DNA of 64,000 bases, taken from assembly GCA_041671545.1 (NCBI GenBank), contig JBAZBI010000002.1, positions 496,001-560,000 of the forward strand, given 5' to 3'. The first letter of the stretch is position 1. Each line of letters begins with the position of its first letter. Source of the DNA: UBA1563 sp041671545 (GTDB lineage Bacteria; Bacteroidota; Ignavibacteria; Ignavibacteriales; Ignavibacteriaceae). Position numbers and translations under genes: made by a program. The notes under the pieces are model-generated. The model saw only the letters and a list, made by a program, of their open reading frames with translations, had not been told where the DNA came from and did not search any database. Shown piece after piece: positions 61,850-64,000 of the stretch.

Positions 61850-62854
61850 TTACATTACATCCCAATTTTCAACAGCAGTTTCGTTTGCCGGGACCTTTTC
61901 AAGTTCATTCCAGATCAACGCAGCTGCGCCAAGGACTGCAGTATTTCCATTCTGCAAAGCGGAAGGAAGAAGTTTCACTTTATTCTTGAAGATATTTAAC
62001 ATGTTATCTTCCATTGCTTGTTGTGTTGGCTTAAAAAGAATTTCACCGGCTGAGGCAAGTCCGCCAAAAAGAATTATAGCTTCGGGACTTGTAAAAGCCA
62101 TCGCATTAGCTAAAGCTTTACCCAAAACCTCACCGGTGTAGGCAAATGCAGCAAGCGCAATTTTATCTCCATCTACGGCGGCTTCATAAATCATTTTTGA
62201 TGTGACATCGTTAAAGGGAACATAACGCAATTTACTTGAGTCGTTTGAGTTACAGAGGAGTTCAAAAACTGTTCTTCTAATTCCGGTTGCCGAAGCGTAA
62301 GTTTCAAGACAACCTTTTCTTCCGCAGCCGCAGACTCTTCCTTCTTCTTTAACAATAATGTGACCAAGTTCGCCGCCAAAACCATCGTGCCCGTAAACCA
62401 AATTTCCGTTTGCAACAACTCCGCTTCCGAGACCGGTGCCAAGTGTAATAACAATGAAATCTTTCAATCCCTTTGCTGCGCCAAATTTCATTTCACCAAG
62501 TGCGGCGGCGTTTGCATCATTGGTAATAGCTGCCGGAATGTCGTAATATTTTTTAACGATCTGTAAAACATCAACTACTTGCCAATTTAAGTTAGGCGGG
62601 AGTTCAACTTTGCCTGTATAATAATTTGCGTTTGGCGCTCCGATTCCAATTCCAACCAAATAATAATTTTTAGCGATTGTTTGATAAACTGCATCTACTT
62701 TGGGGAATAATCTTTCAAATAATTTTTCGGCAGATTCAGAAGCGTTCGTTGGTATGGAAGATTCAGCAACGCACTTTCCTTCTTTATCAACAAATCCGAA
62801 AACTGTATTTGTTCCGCCAATATCAATCCCAAGAGCAACACTAAGTTTAGCCAT
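61850..62854 (-). CDS. ROK-family glucokinase
   Basis: A 334-residue sugar kinase with GIDIGGTNTVFG (9-20), LGTGLGSGV (about 142-150), the catalytic Asp in NDANAAALGE, and the zinc motif CGCGRKGCLE (about 172-181) of ROK kinases. No helix-turn-helix precedes, so it is a kinase and not a repressor. It phosphorylates glucose freed by the GH3 enzyme next to it. Confidence 0.94.
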   Translation of the reverse strand: MAKLSVALGIDIGGTNTVFGFVDKEGKCVAESSIPTNASESAEKLFERLFPKVDAVYQTIAKNYYLVGIGIGAPNANYYTGKVELPPNLNWQVVDVLQIVKKYYDIPAAITNDANAAALGEMKFGAAKGLKDFIVITLGTGLGSGVVANGNLVYGHDGFGGELGHIIVKEEGRVCGCGRKGCLETYASATGIRRTVFELLCNSNDSSKLRYVPFNDVTSKMIYEAAVDGDKIALAAFAYTGEVLGKALANAMAFTSPEAIILFGGLASAGEILFKPTQQAMEDNMLNIFKNKVKLLPSALQNGNTAVLGAAALIWNELEKVPANETAVENWDVM

Positions 62855-63051
62855 ATTAAATTTTCTTTTGTTAAATATTTCTCGATCTTAATTGGAGAAG
62901 TCAGAATGGTTAAATATTCTGACTTCTCATTTCTAATTCATAACCTGGTAGAGCCAAACCAAATAATTTGGAATAATTGAATGGTTGCATGACTGAATGA
63001 ATAACATTCATCCATTCAACCTCATTCAATCATTCGTCCAGTTTTTGGGAC

Positions 63052-63103
63052 AAATATTCTTGCCTGCCTGCGGCGGGCAGGCCATTCTGCGTAGAATATT
63101 TTT
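63052..63103. repeat. Dispersed GC-core palindrome (copy 2 of element B)
   Basis: AAATATTCT, the core TGCCTGCCTGCGGCGGGCAGG, CCATTCTGCG and AGAATATTTTT match the element at 7607..7659 with only a few changes. The ends are inverted. It lies 24 bases beyond the stop of the MFS gene. Confidence 0.7.
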
Positions 63104-63126
63104 ACTTACTATCTAATTCTTTTCAA

Positions 63127-64000
63127 CTACTTTGCATAAGAAGGAACGTGCCCTTTAAATCCGTAATACGCGATGAATGCATAACAAATAACCGGAAGAA
63201 TGAAAGCATGATGGATTCCGATACTATCTGCAATAGCTCCTTGAATAACAGGAATGATCGCTCCACCTACAATTGCCATACATAAAATTCCGCTACCCTG
63301 ACCGGTGTGTTTTCCTAATCCGTCAATGGCAAGAGTAAAAATAGTTGGGAACATGATTGAGTTGAATAATCCGATAATTAAAATTGACCACATCGCTACC
63401 TGACCATTTGTAAGCATTGTAACAATTACTAACGTTGCAGCAACAAAAGCATTCACGCCGAGAACTGTTCCCGGTTTTACAATTCTTTGAACATAAGAAC
63501 CAAGGAATCGACCGATCATTGCACCGCCCCAGTAGAAAGAAACTAACTTTCCGGCATCAGCTTCCGCAAGACCGGCAATGTATGGCTGCCCCAAATAATT
63601 TACAAGAAAACTTCCGATTGAAACTTCAGCGCCGACGTAAACAAAAATTCCAATTGCGCCAAGAACTAAATGTTTATAGCCCCAAGCGCTTTTATGTTTT
63701 TCATCATAACTTGTTCCGGTTCCATCTGAAGAGGTGACACTTGCAGCTTCAATTTTTGGTAGTTTGATAAAGGCGAAAACTGCGGCGATAATAAAAAGTA
63801 CGGCGGCTAATCCGATGTAAGGATTTTGGACAGCGGCTGCTTCGGCGGCTTTGTATGTTTCAACATCAGCCGGAAGCATTCCTTTCATTTCATCGGCTGT
63901 TTTTACAACAACGGAGAGAATCAGTAATGAACCAAAATAGGGCGCAATCGTTGTTCCGAGAGAATTAAATGCTTGTGTTAGGTTTAGTCTCGAAGAAGCT
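63127..64000 (-). CDS. FucP/GluP-type sugar-proton symporter (cut by window end)
   Basis: The visible 291 residues are the C-terminal two thirds of a major-facilitator sugar transporter. The frame stays open to 64000: ASSRLNLTQAFNSLGTTIAP, then YFGSLLILSVVV, are FucP/GluP family hallmarks. About eight hydrophobic segments follow, with KHLVLGAIGIFVYVGAEVSI and SILIIGLFNSIMFPTIFTLA. An apparent ATG at 63888 is internal. It is the first gene upstream of ROK kinase and GH3, and imports the sugar they use. Confidence 0.93.
   Translation of the reverse strand, partial: ASSRLNLTQAFNSLGTTIAPYFGSLLILSVVVKTADEMKGMLPADVETYKAAEAAAVQNPYIGLAAVLFIIAAVFAFIKLPKIEAASVTSSDGTGTSYDEKHKSAWGYKHLVLGAIGIFVYVGAEVSIGSFLVNYLGQPYIAGLAEADAGKLVSFYWGGAMIGRFLGSYVQRIVKPGTVLGVNAFVAATLVIVTMLTNGQVAMWSILIIGLFNSIMFPTIFTLAIDGLGKHTGQGSGILCMAIVGGAIIPVIQGAIADSIGIHHAFILPVICYAFIAYYGFKGHVPSYAK

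Noticed and set aside
1..64000. Complete phage or transposase-bearing insertion sequence
   Set aside because: No capsid, terminase, tail or DDE/IS transposase genes were found; only integrase-type recombinases are present.

Overview
The window looks like chromosome from a member of the Ignavibacteria (Ignavibacteriales/Melioribacteraceae-like; Bacteroidota-Chlorobi side). Six secreted proteins end in the type IX secretion tail with the NYPNPFNPSTVI signature that is typical of that group. A Bacteroidota-type promoter (TTG-N19-TATCTTTG) lies before dapA. This assignment is inferred from sequence features, not from a search.

Layout. 0-7.5 kb: the 5' part of a PAS regulator, an Rrf2-type [Fe-S] regulator with cytochrome bd oxidase (cydAB) behind an inverted-repeat operator, a methyltransferase with a metal-exporter-like permease, a PLP sulfur-amino-acid enzyme, a thioesterase and another methyltransferase. 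7.8-10.6 kb: a TonB-dependent receptor with a small exported partner. 10.6-21.8 kb: one long minus-strand gene train holding four NifX/NifB-type (DIM) cofactor-binding proteins, two MinD-type ATPases with ferredoxin domains, an Mrp ATPase, two radical SAM paralogues, an octaheme tetrathionate-reductase-family cytochrome, a CGGC protein, an FMN split-barrel protein, a peroxiredoxin, a pyruvoyl arginine decarboxylase and a peptide deformylase. A sigma54 promoter (21847..21862) and a cluster of ATTGC half-sites precede it, with a divergent PAS-PAS-AAA+-Fis sigma54 activator. This resembles the Desulfovibrio orange-protein (ORP) system but is larger, and it is the most interesting part of the window. 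A CDF metal exporter follows.

24.8-36.6 kb: an integrated mobile element next to tRNA-Thr(TGT), with a decayed integrase, a primase-helicase, an intact tyrosine recombinase, an excisionase-like protein, a stem-loop-rich non-coding hub, a stand-alone SIR2-like gene (possible defence effector), a short RadC and an ArdC antirestriction protein. Parts of it are eroding.

36.7-47.3 kb: chromosomal housekeeping: a CNNM/CorC-type protein, DUF971, an rRNA/tRNA methyltransferase, an Ig-like lipoprotein, and a lysine/diaminopimelate operon (dapA, dapB, dapH, two tandem aspartokinases, an M20 deacetylase), then a CBS protein. 47.3-59.8 kb: type IX secretion cargo (photosynthesis-BNR repeat proteins, two tandem paralogues of unknown role, an M14 carboxypeptidase) around a DUF4159-DUF4175 pair. 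59.9-64 kb: a sugar-use cluster of GH3 beta-glucosidase, ROK glucokinase and a FucP/GluP-type transporter cut by the window end. Several families of short palindromic repeats sit between operons.
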